Origin: an uncultured Acidocella sp.
Lineage (GTDB): Bacteria > Pseudomonadota > Alphaproteobacteria > Acetobacterales > Acetobacteraceae
Length of the DNA stretch: 64,000 bases
Assembly: GCF_946222605.1 (NCBI RefSeq)
Contig: NZ_CAMIIE010000009.1
Span: 17,568-81,567 of the forward strand
Direction of reading: 5' to 3'
A program made the position numbers and the translations under genes. The notes beneath the pieces are model-generated. The model worked only from the letters and a program-made list of their open reading frames with translations, searched no databases and was not told where the DNA came from. This document shows, one piece after another, positions 17,988 to 28,488 of the stretch; position 1 is the stretch's first letter; every line of letters starts with the position of its first letter.

Positions 17988-18845
17988 TTAGGCTGCGAAA
18001 TCCAGCCCGATATCCAGCACCTTGGCGCTATGCGTCAGCCAGCCGGCGGAAATCAAATCCACCCCCGCCTCGGCGATCGCCGGGGCGCTCTGCGCATTGA
18101 TCCGCCCGGACGCCTCCGCCACCGCCCGCCCGCCGATCATCGCCACCGCCTCGCGCAGCATCTGCGGCCCCATATTATCCAGCAAAATCGCATCCGGCCC
18201 GAAACCCAGCGCCTCTTCCAGCTGTGCCAGATTATCCACCTCGATCTCGATTTTCACCAGATGCCCGGCATAGGCCTTGGCCGCCTGCATCGCCGCCTCC
18301 ACCCCGCCAGCAATGGCGATGTGGTTGTCCTTGATCAGAATCGCATCATCCAGCCCGAAGCGATGATTCGCCCCGCCCCCGGCCCGCACCGCGTATTTTT
18401 CGGCAAAACGCAGCCCCGGCGTGGTTTTGCGGGTGCAGGAAATCCGCGCCCTGGTATGGGCGATGGCCCGCGCGATGCCGTTGGTGGCACTGGCAATGCC
18501 GGAGAGATGCCCAAGGAAATTCAGCGCCACCCGCTCTCCGCTCAGCAACGCCCGGGCATTGCCGGCGATCCGCGCGATCTCCGCCCCCGGCGCCAGCGCC
18601 GCCCCGTCCTGCAGCACGGGCTGAAAGCTGATCTCGGGATCGATCAAATGAAAGGCGATGCGGGCAAAATCCAGCCCCGCCAACACCCCCTCCTCCCGCG
18701 CATTCAGCACCAGGGAAGCTTGCGCATCCGGCGGGATCACGCCCTCCGAGGTCACATCCCCGGCCCGGCCCAGATCCTCCAGCAATGCCGCCCGCACGGC
18801 GGGTTCGATCATGATATCCGGTAATTTCGTCACGCTCATCGTCAC
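17988..18845 (-). CDS. nadC: Quinolinate phosphoribosyltransferase (nicotinate-nucleotide pyrophosphorylase)
   Basis: A 285-residue enzyme that converts quinolinate and PRPP to nicotinate mononucleotide and CO2. Key blocks are LLSGERVALNFLGHLSGIAS near residue 99, ISCTRKTTPGLRFAEKYAV with the PRPP-binding residues, GGGANHRFGLDDAILIKDNH, EIEVDNLAQLEEAL, and LLDNMGP. The GTG at 18845 overlaps the nadB stop (GTGA); an ATG at 18839 is an alternative. It is the last gene of nadA-nadB-nadC. Confidence 0.95.
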   Translation of the reverse strand: MTMSVTKLPDIMIEPAVRAALLEDLGRAGDVTSEGVIPPDAQASLVLNAREEGVLAGLDFARIAFHLIDPEISFQPVLQDGAALAPGAEIARIAGNARALLSGERVALNFLGHLSGIASATNGIARAIAHTRARISCTRKTTPGLRFAEKYAVRAGGGANHRFGLDDAILIKDNHIAIAGGVEAAMQAAKAYAGHLVKIEIEVDNLAQLEEALGFGPDAILLDNMGPQMLREAVAMIGGRAVAEASGRINAQSAPAIAEAGVDLISAGWLTHSAKVLDIGLDFAA

Positions 18846-20239
18846 GCCGCCTGGGAAAGAGGTTGGTCGATGCGCGCATGCGCCCCGACGGAAATTTTAC
18901 GCGCCCGCGCTGCCTGCACGATCGCCAAGGCCAAATCGGCGGCGGGATTATCGGCCATCGCACTCAGCGCCGCCTCGGCCCGCGCCAGCCTGGCTTCCGA
19001 ACGCATCACCCCGCAATCGGCGGACATGATCTCGCGCACCGCGTCCGCATCCGGCAGCTTCGGGGCCGGCATCTCCGGCAGTGCCCGCAAGGGGCGCGCT
19101 GCCATCCCGGCCATCACCCGCCCCGCCTGCGCCCCGCAGATCGCCGCCTCCAGCAGCGAGTTGCTGGCCAGCCGATTGGCGCCATGCAGACCCGTGCACG
19201 CTACCTCGCCAGCGGCGAACAGCCCTTCCACATCGCTGCGCCCCTCCGCATCCACCGCGACACCGCCCATATGGTAATGCGCCGCCGGGCGTACCGGGAT
19301 GGGATCGCGTGACGGATCGATCCCCGCCGCCAGGCAGGAGGCCTGAATGGTCGGGAAATGCTGCGCGAACCCAGAAAGCGGCCGCGCATCCAGAAACACT
19401 TTATGCCCGGCCGCCAGATGCGCGAACACGCCCCGCGCCACCACGTCACGCGGCGCCAGATCCCGCCCATTCATGAAATGCGCCCCGGTCTCGTCGATAA
19501 ACCGCGCCCCCTCGCCGCGCACCGCCTCGGAGACCAGCGGACAGGGAAAGCGCTCGGTCGCCAATGCTGTCGGATGAAACTGCACAAACTCCAAATCCCG
19601 CAGCGTCGCCCCAGCCGCTTTGGCCAGCATCAGCCCCTGGCCGATGGCGCCCGCCGGGTTGGTCGAATAGCGAAACAGCCCGCCAATCCCCCCCGTCGCC
19701 AGCAGCACCCGGTCGGTGGCCAGATTGAACACGCTCTCGCCCTGGCGCAGCTGCACGCCCTCAACCCCGGCCTCGCCGACGAAAATCCGCGTCGCCACCG
19801 CCTGCAGCAGCCTGACCGACGGCGTCCGCGCCAATGTCTCGATCAGCGCGCGCATGATCGTCGCCCCGGTCTGGTCGCCGCCGCCATGCAGGATGCGATG
19901 GCGTGAATGCGCCGCCTCCAAACCGAGCGACAACCGGCCATCGGGGTTGCGGTCAAAGGCCACGCCGTAACCCAGCAGCGTCTCCACCAGAGCCGGCCCG
20001 GCGCTGACAATCCGCCGCACCGCCGCCTCGTCACACAGCCCCGCCCCGGCGGTTAACGTATCCTGAATATGGAGGTTAACATCGTCATCCTCCCCCATCG
20101 CCACGGCCATCCCGCCCTGGGAGAGCCAGCTCGCCGCGCCCTCGCCCAGAGGAAGCGGATTGATCAGCGTCACCGGCGCCGGGGCGGCTGCCAGCGCCGC
20201 CATCAGCCCCGCCACGCCGCCGCCGATGATGGTGATCAT
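18842..20239 (-). CDS. nadB: L-aspartate oxidase
   Basis: A 465-residue flavoprotein that oxidises aspartate to iminoaspartate. The FAD motif is IIGGGVAGLMAALAAAP at the N-terminus. SWLSQGGMAVAM lies near residue 37, FVQFHPTAL near 224, PRDVVARGVFAHL near 258, and HYHMGGVAVDAEGRSDVEGL then GLHGANRLASNSLLEA near 325-360. These separate it from fumarate reductase flavoproteins by context and length. It overlaps nadA and nadC by 4 bp each. Confidence 0.95.
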   Translation of the reverse strand: MITIIGGGVAGLMAALAAAPAPVTLINPLPLGEGAASWLSQGGMAVAMGEDDDVNLHIQDTLTAGAGLCDEAAVRRIVSAGPALVETLLGYGVAFDRNPDGRLSLGLEAAHSRHRILHGGGDQTGATIMRALIETLARTPSVRLLQAVATRIFVGEAGVEGVQLRQGESVFNLATDRVLLATGGIGGLFRYSTNPAGAIGQGLMLAKAAGATLRDLEFVQFHPTALATERFPCPLVSEAVRGEGARFIDETGAHFMNGRDLAPRDVVARGVFAHLAAGHKVFLDARPLSGFAQHFPTIQASCLAAGIDPSRDPIPVRPAAHYHMGGVAVDAEGRSDVEGLFAAGEVACTGLHGANRLASNSLLEAAICGAQAGRVMAGMAARPLRALPEMPAPKLPDADAVREIMSADCGVMRSEARLARAEAALSAMADNPAADLALAIVQAARARKISVGAHARIDQPLSQAA

Positions 20240-21198
20240 TTGACCGCCAGCATCCGCTCGACCGAACGGCGCGCCGCCTCGAAATGCTCGGCCGGAATGG
20301 TCACTTCCGTCTGCATCTCCTCCAACGCCTTGCGGATATTGCGCAGCGTGATCTTTTTCATATGCGGGCAGAGATTGCAGGGCCGCACAAACTCCGTCTC
20401 CGGCGCGCCCTGGGCGATGTTATCGCTCATCGAGCATTCGGTGATCAGCGCCACACGCGCCGGCTTCTGGTCGCGCACGAAATCCGCCATCACCGCGGTC
20501 GAGCCGGAGAAATCCGCCACATCCACCACGTCCGGCGGGCATTCCGGATGTGCCAGCACCACCACCCCAGGATGCTGGGCCCGCAGCGCGTGGATATCCT
20601 CGGGCGTGAAGCGCTCATGCACCTCGCAATGACCCTTCCAGGCGATGATTTTCACCCCGGTTTCCTTGGCGACATTCTGCGCCAGGAACTCATCCGGCAG
20701 CATGATCACCTCCGGCACGCCCAGCGATTCCACCACCTTCTTGGCATTGCCCGAAGTGCAGCAAATATCGGATGCCGCCTTCACCTCAGCCGTGGAATTC
20801 ACATAGGTCACCACTGGCCGGCCGGGATATTTCGCCCGCATCAGCGCCACATCGGCCGCGGTAATACTATCCGCCAGCGAACAACCCGCCTCGCTGTCGG
20901 GGATCAGCACCACCTTGTTCGGGTTCATAAGTTTGGCGGTCTCGGCCATGAAATGCACGCCGGCCAGCAGGATCACATCCGCATCCACGGTCTGCGCCTC
21001 GCGCGCCAGGGCCAGGCTGTCGCCGACAATATCGGCCACGCCATGGAAAATCTCCGGCGTCTGGTAATTATGCGCCAGGATCACGGCGTTGCGGGTTTTT
21101 TTCAGCGCCAGAATGGCCTTCGCATCCTCCTCCATCGCCGCCCATTCGAAGGGCGGGATCACGCGGGAGACACGGTTGTAAAGCTGGTCCAGCGGCAT
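20236..21198 (-). CDS. nadA: Quinolinate synthase
   Basis: A 320-residue 4Fe-4S enzyme that condenses iminoaspartate with dihydroxyacetone phosphate to quinolinate. It has AHNYQTPEIFHGVADIVGDS near residue 43, FMAETAKLMNPNK, and candidate cluster cysteines in DSEAGCSLAD, GHCEVHERF or ECPPDVVD, and FVRPCNLCPHMKK. It is the first gene of nadABC. A GGAG ribosome site precedes the ATG, and two NadQ-type boxes lie just upstream. Confidence 0.95.
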   Translation of the reverse strand: MPLDQLYNRVSRVIPPFEWAAMEEDAKAILALKKTRNAVILAHNYQTPEIFHGVADIVGDSLALAREAQTVDADVILLAGVHFMAETAKLMNPNKVVLIPDSEAGCSLADSITAADVALMRAKYPGRPVVTYVNSTAEVKAASDICCTSGNAKKVVESLGVPEVIMLPDEFLAQNVAKETGVKIIAWKGHCEVHERFTPEDIHALRAQHPGVVVLAHPECPPDVVDVADFSGSTAVMADFVRDQKPARVALITECSMSDNIAQGAPETEFVRPCNLCPHMKKITLRNIRKALEEMQTEVTIPAEHFEAARRSVERMLAVK

Positions 21199-21211
21199 GG
21201 CGGCTCTCCAT

Positions 21212-21272
21212 TTATACTCAATATGAGTATAATACTCGACGCGGTTATACTCAGAGTGAGAATAAGCTTCAA
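21212..21272 (-). promoter_or_regulatory. nadA promoter with two NadQ-type operator boxes
   Basis: Box 1 (21212-21232) is TTATACTCA-N3-TGAGTATAA, a perfect dyad. Box 2 (21245-21265) is TTATACTCA-N3-TGAGAATAA, with one mismatch. Their centres are 33 bp apart, about three helical turns, so two dimers would bind the same face. On the minus strand a -35-like TTGAAG (21267-21272) and -10-like TATAAC (21244-21249) are 17 nt apart, and the -10 is inside box 2. Repression by a NAD-pathway regulator is the likely logic, and the gene for one lies immediately upstream. Confidence 0.85.
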
Positions 21273-21329
21273 GTCAAATTTCTTACAGGCGCGGCGGCAG
21301 CGCCCGCACGGCAGCCATGTGAGGATTTT

Positions 21330-22208
21330 TTAACGCACCAGTGGCAATTTGGTGCCTGACAAGCCACGCTCCGCCAGCACCTCCGCCCGGAAGCGGAACA
21401 GCTTCGCCGGCCGCCCCGCCAGGCCCGAGGCCAGTTCGCCGGTTTCCTCCACCAGATTCTGCGTCTCGATCAGCCGGCGGAAATTCGGCTTATGCAGGCT
21501 CTGCCCGGCCAGCGCCTCCATGCTCTGCTGCAATTCCAGCAGCGTGAACGCCTTAGGCAACAGCTCGAACACCACCGGCCGATATTTGATCTTGGCGCGC
21601 AGCCGGGCAATCGCTGTGGCCAGAATCCGGCGATGGTCATGCGTCATCTCCAGCCCGGTGCCGGGCAGAACACGCGCCTGGGTCTTGCGCATCGCTTCCG
21701 GCAGCAGCCCGGCCTCCCACAGCAATTCGTAGCGCTGCAGAACCAGCTCCTCGTTCCAGCCCTCGCCTTCGGGAAACAGCCAGGCCAGACGCGCTTGGCG
21801 CGTCGCCTCTTCCCCCGCCCAGCCCTCCAGCGCCGCCCGCAAAGGCGCTAAAGCCGGCGGCCCTTTGCGGGCATCCTCCCAGGGGAAATACTCGTACCAG
21901 CCGCGCCATTGCGCGCCGGGATAGGGCGCGCCGACCTCGCGGGTCAGCCCCAGATACGAAATCGAAACGCTACGATCAGCGCCCCCGCGCTGGTCCGCGA
22001 AGGTGTAGAGCTGCTCGACATAGCCGAGCGGATGATGCGTCTGCGCCTCCACCCAGGCGCGCAACCCCGCCTGCAGGCTGCGATGGCCGGTCTGCAACGG
22101 GCCGGAGGGCAGCGCGAAACCGTCCTCGATGGTCAGCACCCGTGGCTCGCCGCCGGTCACGGCGACCAGCACCGCGATCAGATCCGCCTGCACCCCGCTA
22201 TCCGGCAT
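21330..22208 (-). CDS. nadQ: Nudix-type NAD biosynthesis regulator (NadQ/NrtR-like)
   Basis: A 292-residue protein. The N-terminal half resembles a Nudix fold (LIAVLVAVTGGEPRVLTIED, then LPSGPLQTGHRSLQAGLRAW) but lacks an obvious catalytic Nudix box (GX5EX7REUXEEXGU), as in regulators that only bind a ligand. The C-terminal 90 residues form a winged HTH (PVVFELLPKAFTLLELQQSM, then KPNFRRLIETQNLV). This architecture is that of NrtR and the alphaproteobacterial NAD regulator NadQ (COG4111). It begins 2 bp after ureC and ends 131 bp before nadA, with the double operator in between, so it is probably read out with the urease genes. Confidence 0.82.
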   Translation of the reverse strand: MPDSGVQADLIAVLVAVTGGEPRVLTIEDGFALPSGPLQTGHRSLQAGLRAWVEAQTHHPLGYVEQLYTFADQRGGADRSVSISYLGLTREVGAPYPGAQWRGWYEYFPWEDARKGPPALAPLRAALEGWAGEEATRQARLAWLFPEGEGWNEELVLQRYELLWEAGLLPEAMRKTQARVLPGTGLEMTHDHRRILATAIARLRAKIKYRPVVFELLPKAFTLLELQQSMEALAGQSLHKPNFRRLIETQNLVEETGELASGLAGRPAKLFRFRAEVLAERGLSGTKLPLVR

Positions 22209-22210
22209 GG

Positions 22211-23916
<1,706 letters not shown>

Positions 23917-23917
<1 letters not shown>

Positions 23918-24225
23918 TATTCAGCGCTCCCCATGGTCAGGCCGCGAAAGCCGTAAATTTTGCGCGCGCCGCGATAGGGCACCAAAGTCACCTCCCGGCT
24001 CTGCCCCGGCTCAAAGCGAATGGCGGTGCCGGCGGCAATATCCAGCCTTTTGCCCTGGGCTTGCGCGCGGTCGAACACCAGCCCGGCATTGGTTTCGGCA
24101 AAATGATAATGGCTGCCGACCTGGATCGGCCGGTCGCCTTTATTGGCCACGAGAATGACGGTTTTTTCCAACCCCTCATTCAGCTCAATCTCGCCCTCGG
24201 GCGTGAAAATCTCGCCCGGGATCAT
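23917..24225 (-). CDS. ureB: Urease subunit beta
   Basis: A 102-residue beta subunit with [17 protein letters not shown] at the N-terminus, [12 protein letters not shown] near residue 36, [17 protein letters not shown], and the C-terminal [11 protein letters not shown]. It is a separate polypeptide, as in most proteobacteria. Its ATG overlaps the ureA stop by 4 bp. Confidence 0.96.
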
Positions 24226-24524
24226 CGGATCGGCTCATGCACGGTGACGAGCTTGGTGCCGTCCGGGAAGGTTGCTTCCACCTGCACGTCATGGATCATC
24301 TCGGCCACCCCTTCCATCACCTGGTCGCGGGTGATCACATGCGCCCCCGCCTCCATCAGCTCCGCCACACGGCGCCCATCGCGCGCGCCCTCGACCACGA
24401 AATCGGTGATCAGCGCCACCGCTTCGGGATAATTCAGCTTCACCCCGCGCTCGAGGCGCTTGCGCGCGACGATGGCGGCCATCGCCACCAGCAATTTGTC
24501 TTTTTCTCGCGGTGTCAGAATCAC
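24222..24524 (-). CDS. ureA: Urease subunit gamma
   Basis: A 100-residue gamma subunit: [52 protein letters not shown], and [14 protein letters not shown]. It lies 11 bp after ureD and overlaps ureB. Length and sequence are standard. Confidence 0.97.
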   Translation of the reverse strand: MILTPREKDKLLVAMAAIVARKRLERGVKLNYPEAVALITDFVVEGARDGRRVAELMEAGAHVITRDQVMEGVAEMIHDVQVEATFPDGTKLVTVHEPIR

Positions 24525-24535
24525 AATCTTGCCCC

Positions 24536-25363
24536 TCAGCTTTGCCAGACGCGCGGCAGCCCAAATTCGCTTAATATCGACAGCGCCGCAACCACGGCGC
24601 GACGAAGCGTGATCGCATCCGGCGCCAGGATGCGGGCCAGCAGCAGATCGCCATGCAGGGTGACGCCCGCACCGGGAAGCGCCGCGCGCAAGCCAGGCAG
24701 GTGCGCCGTAAGGTCCGGGCCGACGGCGAACAGGCTGGCCATCGCCCGCGCCCCGCCGGCCAGCCCCGGCTGGTCGAGCTGGGCGAACAAATCCCCCTCA
24801 AGCCGCGCCACATCGCGCCAGAGCCGCTTGCCGGCGCGGGTGATGGAGATGCGGTCTTTCAGCCAGCCGGCGCGCAACGCCTCGCCCATCGCCAGCCGCC
24901 CGAAGATCAGGCTCTCCACCCCGACCATCGACGCGCCGGGGGCGATGTCGATGTCTAGATGTCTATCCAGGGAAAACCCGTCGAAGAGAATGGTTTCCTG
25001 CGGCAGGTAGAAAAGCCGGGCGTCAGCGGCGAGGGTCAGACGGGTCCTGATGCGCGCCGGGGCCTCGCCCAGCGCCCGATAGATGCGCTCCGCCGCCTGG
25101 GAGGCGAACATGCACTGCGCCCCCACCCCGAGATCCAGCTGCGTTTCCACCGCGTCGCCGCTGGCGATGCCACCGGAAATATTGATCGCCACCAGCTCGG
25201 GGATCGGCCCGCTCTGCAGCAGCCGGGCCTTCAGGCAACCTTGCTGGTAGAAGCTGCGCAGCCGGGTGCGCCCGTGCGGCGCCGTCAGCGCCAGATCGAG
25301 CAAGCCCGCCGCGCGTTGATGCGGGGCAGCGCGTAGCGCGTCGCGGGCGGAGATATGGGTCAT
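24536..25363 (-). CDS. ureD: Urease accessory protein UreD
   Basis: A 275-residue UreD/UreH-type maturation protein that scaffolds UreF and UreG for nickel insertion. Typical pieces are [20 protein letters not shown] near residue 30, [34 protein letters not shown], and [12 protein letters not shown]. It is the first gene of the cluster. UreE, UreF and UreG are not encoded here, so maturation depends on genes elsewhere. Confidence 0.92.
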   Translation of the reverse strand: MTHISARDALRAAPHQRAAGLLDLALTAPHGRTRLRSFYQQGCLKARLLQSGPIPELVAINISGGIASGDAVETQLDLGVGAQCMFASQAAERIYRALGEAPARIRTRLTLAADARLFYLPQETILFDGFSLDRHLDIDIAPGASMVGVESLIFGRLAMGEALRAGWLKDRISITRAGKRLWRDVARLEGDLFAQLDQPGLAGGARAMASLFAVGPDLTAHLPGLRAALPGAGVTLHGDLLLARILAPDAITLRRAVVAALSILSEFGLPRVWQS

Positions 25364-25412
25364 TCCCCCAGCATGACCACGGCCTTGGGTACCGGCAAGG
25401 GGGCAAATGACT

Positions 25413-25517
25413 TAGAGCCTTCAGCTTTTAGCTGAAGGCTCTAACTTTTGTTTTGGCGAGCAATTTCATGTGTTTAAGTTGCCGCTGCCGCGTCAACCTC
25501 AACACATATCGCTCTAG
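25413..25517. repeat. Dispersed palindromic repeat, full copy
   Basis: The copy starts with a perfect 14-bp stem, TAGAGCCTTCAGCT with loop TTT, then TTTTGTTTTGGCGAGCAATT, CATGTGTTTA, the CGTCAA core and AACACATATCGCTCTAG. The stem differs from the 6233-6265 stem at four positions, but both strands changed together, so pairing is kept. Confidence 0.8.
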
Positions 25518-25576
25518 CTTGGTTAGGGAGATTTACAAAGTTTCGTCAATTGACGGCGCCGTCTTGCCGCAAAATA

Positions 25577-25605
25577 CGAAGGGGGGGCTTTTAGCCCCCC
25601 CTTCG
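25577..25605 (-). terminator. Intrinsic terminator of the autotransporter gene
   Basis: A perfect 13-bp stem, CGAAGGGGGGGCT, with a TTT loop. On the minus strand it is followed by TATTTTGCGG, a short U-rich run. It lies about 90 bp after the autotransporter stop. Confidence 0.75.
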
Positions 25606-25695
25606 CGGCGCCGCGCCAACACCCCCAGGCGATGTTGCGAGCTCGGGCGCCACCGCCCCAACAGCTTTTATCCGTATCGGCTTTGGGGTCGGGTC

Positions 25696-28257
25696 TCAGA
25701 AGCGCAAGGCGAGCTCCGCCTGCACGGATTGGGTGTGATCACTGGCGGCCAGCGCGGCCTCGTAGCGCAGGCTGAGCCGCCAGGCCCCGCGCCCGATGGT
25801 GAGCCCGGCGCCAAGCTGGGCACTGACCGGGGAGAGATGCGTGGCGCTGGTGGAGGTCAGGCTGCCATCAGTGGCGACAAGGCTGGTCGAGGCGCCAGGA
25901 TTGCTGGCATTCACCGTCACCCCCAGCAGCGCCTGCGGCACAATCTCCACCCCGCTGGCGGTAAGGAAGCGTTTCGCCACGCTCATCCGCAGATAAGGCG
26001 CGACATAGGTGCCGGAATTGCGCCTGGCCTGCACCGCGAAGCCCTGGGTGGCGGCCGTTTCAGAGAGGGCGCCAAGGCTGATATGGGTGATGCGCAGCCC
26101 GATGGCGGGACGCAGGAGCAGCCCGTTCAGTTCCATGGGCAGCGCCGCCTGCAAGCCGCCCGAGATCAGCCCGCCAGTGCCTTTGCCGATGGCATAGCCC
26201 GCGCCGGTCGGCCGGGTGGTGCGATCCGTCAGCAGCCCACCGGAGAGCGCGCCGTTGATCTCGACCCGGCCGAGGCCAAAGCCGCCGTAAAGCCCCAGCC
26301 GCACGGCCTGCATCGAGCTCTTGCCGGATTGCTTGTCCAGCAGATCCTGCTGGTCATAGCCCACCGCGAAACCGATCCGGCCATTCCCCAGCTTGCGGTC
26401 CAGCCCAGCCAGAACCCCGCCACCCTGGGCGGAATAGGCGCTGGTGGAGAGATCCGTGGCGCTGGCCTGCACCCAACCACCCAGCCGGCACAGCCCCGCT
26501 GCCAACGCGGTGGCGAGATTGCCCGCCTCACCGGCGGCTTGCGGCACCTGCAGGGAGCAGGACTGGCCAGTGCCGGACGCGGGCGGGGCCAGCAGGGTCT
26601 GGGTCAGCGCGTCGCCGGACAGCGCCTCATCCTGCGCCGCATTGGCGAAGAGGCTGGCATCCTGGGGGGCGACCACAAGGCTCTGCGCCAGGCTGAGCAG
26701 CGGCACGGTTTGGGTGGTGGTGGTGGTCGTTACCGTGGCGGCGCTGGCGAGCGCGGTGGGGGCCAGGCTTTGCGCCGTGCTGACCAGGAGCGGGCTCACC
26801 GCCGGGCTGCTCGTGAGGGTGCGGGCATGCTGGGCCGAATCGGTGCTGACGATGCTGGCGAAATCCCCGCTCACCCCACCGGCGGCGTTCAGGAAGGCGT
26901 AGCTCCCCGGCGCGTAGGTGCCGGGCGAGAGCACATAGGCCAGCGCACCGCCAAGCTGGGCATGGCCGGTGACGATGAGCTGGTTCATCCCGGTGGGGGT
27001 GACGACAACCCGCAGCGTGCCGGTCGCCCCTTGGGTAAAATTGCCCTGGATGGTCAGCGGCGTGCCGACCAGCCCGGCGGTCAGCGTGCCGTTATTGGTC
27101 ACCTGCCCCACCGCCCAGTTGCCGGTGACGGTCCAGGCCGCGTTCGGGGCCACCGTCAGGCTGCCGGCGCCAAAATTCACGATCGGGCTGGAAAGATCGC
27201 CATGCCCGGCGAGGGTGATGGCACTGGCGGTGCCGGTGCCGTCAATGGCGCCGTTGATCTGGGCACCGGTGCCGAGCGTCAGGCTGGAGGCGCCGTTATG
27301 CAAGGCGATGGCGCTGCCCCCGGTGCCGGTGACCACACCCGTCTCTTCGATGGTGACCGCGCCGCCGGCCAGAATGCCGATGCCGCCGGTGATGCTGCCC
27401 TGATTATTGATGACACTGCCCGCCGTCGCCGAAACCCCGACGACGCCCCCGGTGATCTGTCCGGCCGCCGCATTGGTCAGGCTGCCCGCCGCGCCGAGCT
27501 TCACCCCGACGACGCCGCCATTGATGTTGCCCGCATTGTTCAGGCTGGCGCCGTTGGTGAGCTGCACGCCGGTCTGGCCGCCATGGATCAGCCCGGTATT
27601 GGTGATCTCACCGCCATGGCCGATATCGATCAACCCGACCGTGCCGCCGGCAAGGCTGCCGCTATTGGTCACGGCGCTGTCGCCCATCAGATAAACCCCG
27701 AAGGCGGGCCCGGTGATCAGCCCGGCATTATTGATGCTGGAACCGCTGCCATTGGCATAAACCCCGGCGCTGGCGCCCAAAATGCGGCCGCCGGCCTGGT
27801 TGGCGAGGCTGCCACCGGCAAAGAGCGACACCGCATCGCCCGTGCCAGCGGAAATCTGCCCGCTATTGGAGACATTGCCCGCGGCACCTCCGGTATAGAC
27901 GCCGATATGGCCACCGAAGATGGAGCCGCTATTCGCCACGCTACCCCCCTGGTTGAGGCTGACGCCGTCAATCCCGCCGCCAATGGCGCCGCTGTTGGTG
28001 ACACTCACCCCGGCACCGTTGCCCTGCACCGCATAGCCCGGCGCATCGATGATGGCGCTGTTGATCAGGGCGCCATTGCCGGGCAGCGCAATGCCAATGG
28101 CGGTGCTGGAGAGCAGATTGGTGGTGTTGTCGATGGAGCTTGGCTGCTGGGTCTGAGCCATCACCGGCTGGGCGAGGGAAATGGCGGCGGGCAAAGCCAA
28201 AACCGGGGCGCAAACGGTGAACGGCGCCTTGCGCGCGAACGTCCTCAGGGTGGTCAT
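25696..28257 (-). CDS. Autotransporter outer-membrane protein (type Va), beta-helix passenger
   Basis: About 853 residues from the ATG at 28257; an upstream TTG at 28278 is less likely. A signal peptide is present (FTVCAPVLALPAAISLAQPV, cleavage near MAQ). Residues of about 50-320 hold degenerate ~20-residue repeats of the form N-S/A-G-x-I-x-G-G-x-x-G-V, typical of a right-handed beta-helix. A Thr-rich run (VTTTTTTQTV) precedes the last ~260 residues, which form an autotransporter barrel (GFAVGYDQQDLLD, RLGLYGGFGLGRVEINGALS) ending in a terminal Phe (ELALRF). The passenger is small and lacks an evident protease or esterase motif, so an adhesin-like or structural role is likely. The gene is monocistronic and ends at its own terminator. 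Confidence 0.88.
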   Translation of the reverse strand: MTTLRTFARKAPFTVCAPVLALPAAISLAQPVMAQTQQPSSIDNTTNLLSSTAIGIALPGNGALINSAIIDAPGYAVQGNGAGVSVTNSGAIGGGIDGVSLNQGGSVANSGSIFGGHIGVYTGGAAGNVSNSGQISAGTGDAVSLFAGGSLANQAGGRILGASAGVYANGSGSSINNAGLITGPAFGVYLMGDSAVTNSGSLAGGTVGLIDIGHGGEITNTGLIHGGQTGVQLTNGASLNNAGNINGGVVGVKLGAAGSLTNAAAGQITGGVVGVSATAGSVINNQGSITGGIGILAGGAVTIEETGVVTGTGGSAIALHNGASSLTLGTGAQINGAIDGTGTASAITLAGHGDLSSPIVNFGAGSLTVAPNAAWTVTGNWAVGQVTNNGTLTAGLVGTPLTIQGNFTQGATGTLRVVVTPTGMNQLIVTGHAQLGGALAYVLSPGTYAPGSYAFLNAAGGVSGDFASIVSTDSAQHARTLTSSPAVSPLLVSTAQSLAPTALASAATVTTTTTTQTVPLLSLAQSLVVAPQDASLFANAAQDEALSGDALTQTLLAPPASGTGQSCSLQVPQAAGEAGNLATALAAGLCRLGGWVQASATDLSTSAYSAQGGGVLAGLDRKLGNGRIGFAVGYDQQDLLDKQSGKSSMQAVRLGLYGGFGLGRVEINGALSGGLLTDRTTRPTGAGYAIGKGTGGLISGGLQAALPMELNGLLLRPAIGLRITHISLGALSETAATQGFAVQARRNSGTYVAPYLRMSVAKRFLTASGVEIVPQALLGVTVNASNPGASTSLVATDGSLTSTSATHLSPVSAQLGAGLTIGRGAWRLSLRYEAALAASDHTQSVQAELALRF

Positions 28258-28340
28258 GGGATAGGGGTCTTTCAACAAGCCCCCATTTTGCGGGCATGGC
28301 TGTTTGATTACGGATAAGTCATTTTTAGAAGGGAAACGTG

Positions 28341-28450
28341 AAAGAAAAGTTAACCGCCTGCAATGTTGATTTGCTTTTCTTTAACCAGCCCCGCACGCCG
28401 AAATGCCCACAAACCCTTGCCTCCCGCGCCGGGGCGGCGTAAGCCCCGGC
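28341..28450. promoter_or_regulatory. Autotransporter / efp divergent region with two inverted repeats
   Basis: AAAGAAAAG (28341-28349) is mirrored by CTTTTCTTT (28374-28382) around 24 nt, and GCCGGGGC (28428-28435) by GCCCCGGC (28443-28450) around 7 nt. The second ends 38 nt before the efp ATG and would form a hairpin in its leader. Function is not known. Confidence 0.4.
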
Positions 28451-28488
28451 CTCACGATCATTCAAAGTTCAATCCGCAGGGCAGTATT

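Larger units (their letters stand above)
25364..25695. other. 332-bp gap between ureD and the autotransporter gene
   Basis: The gap contains one dispersed palindromic repeat (25413-25517) and a strong terminator (25577-25605). The 49 bp next to the ureD start must hold any urease promoter, unless it lies beyond the repeat. I see no convincing -35/-10 pair and no ORF of interest. Confidence 0.6.

Noticed and set aside
27300..28150. CRISPR-like or tandem DNA repeat
   Set aside because: The repetition is degenerate and codon-phased, reflecting the ~20-residue protein repeats of the beta-helix passenger; no constant repeat and spacer units exist.
25453..28317. A 954-codon open frame on the plus strand across the autotransporter locus
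   Set aside because: It mirrors the GC-rich repeats of the autotransporter, lacks any domain-like pattern, and the minus-strand frame has a signal peptide, beta-helix repeats and a terminal-Phe barrel.
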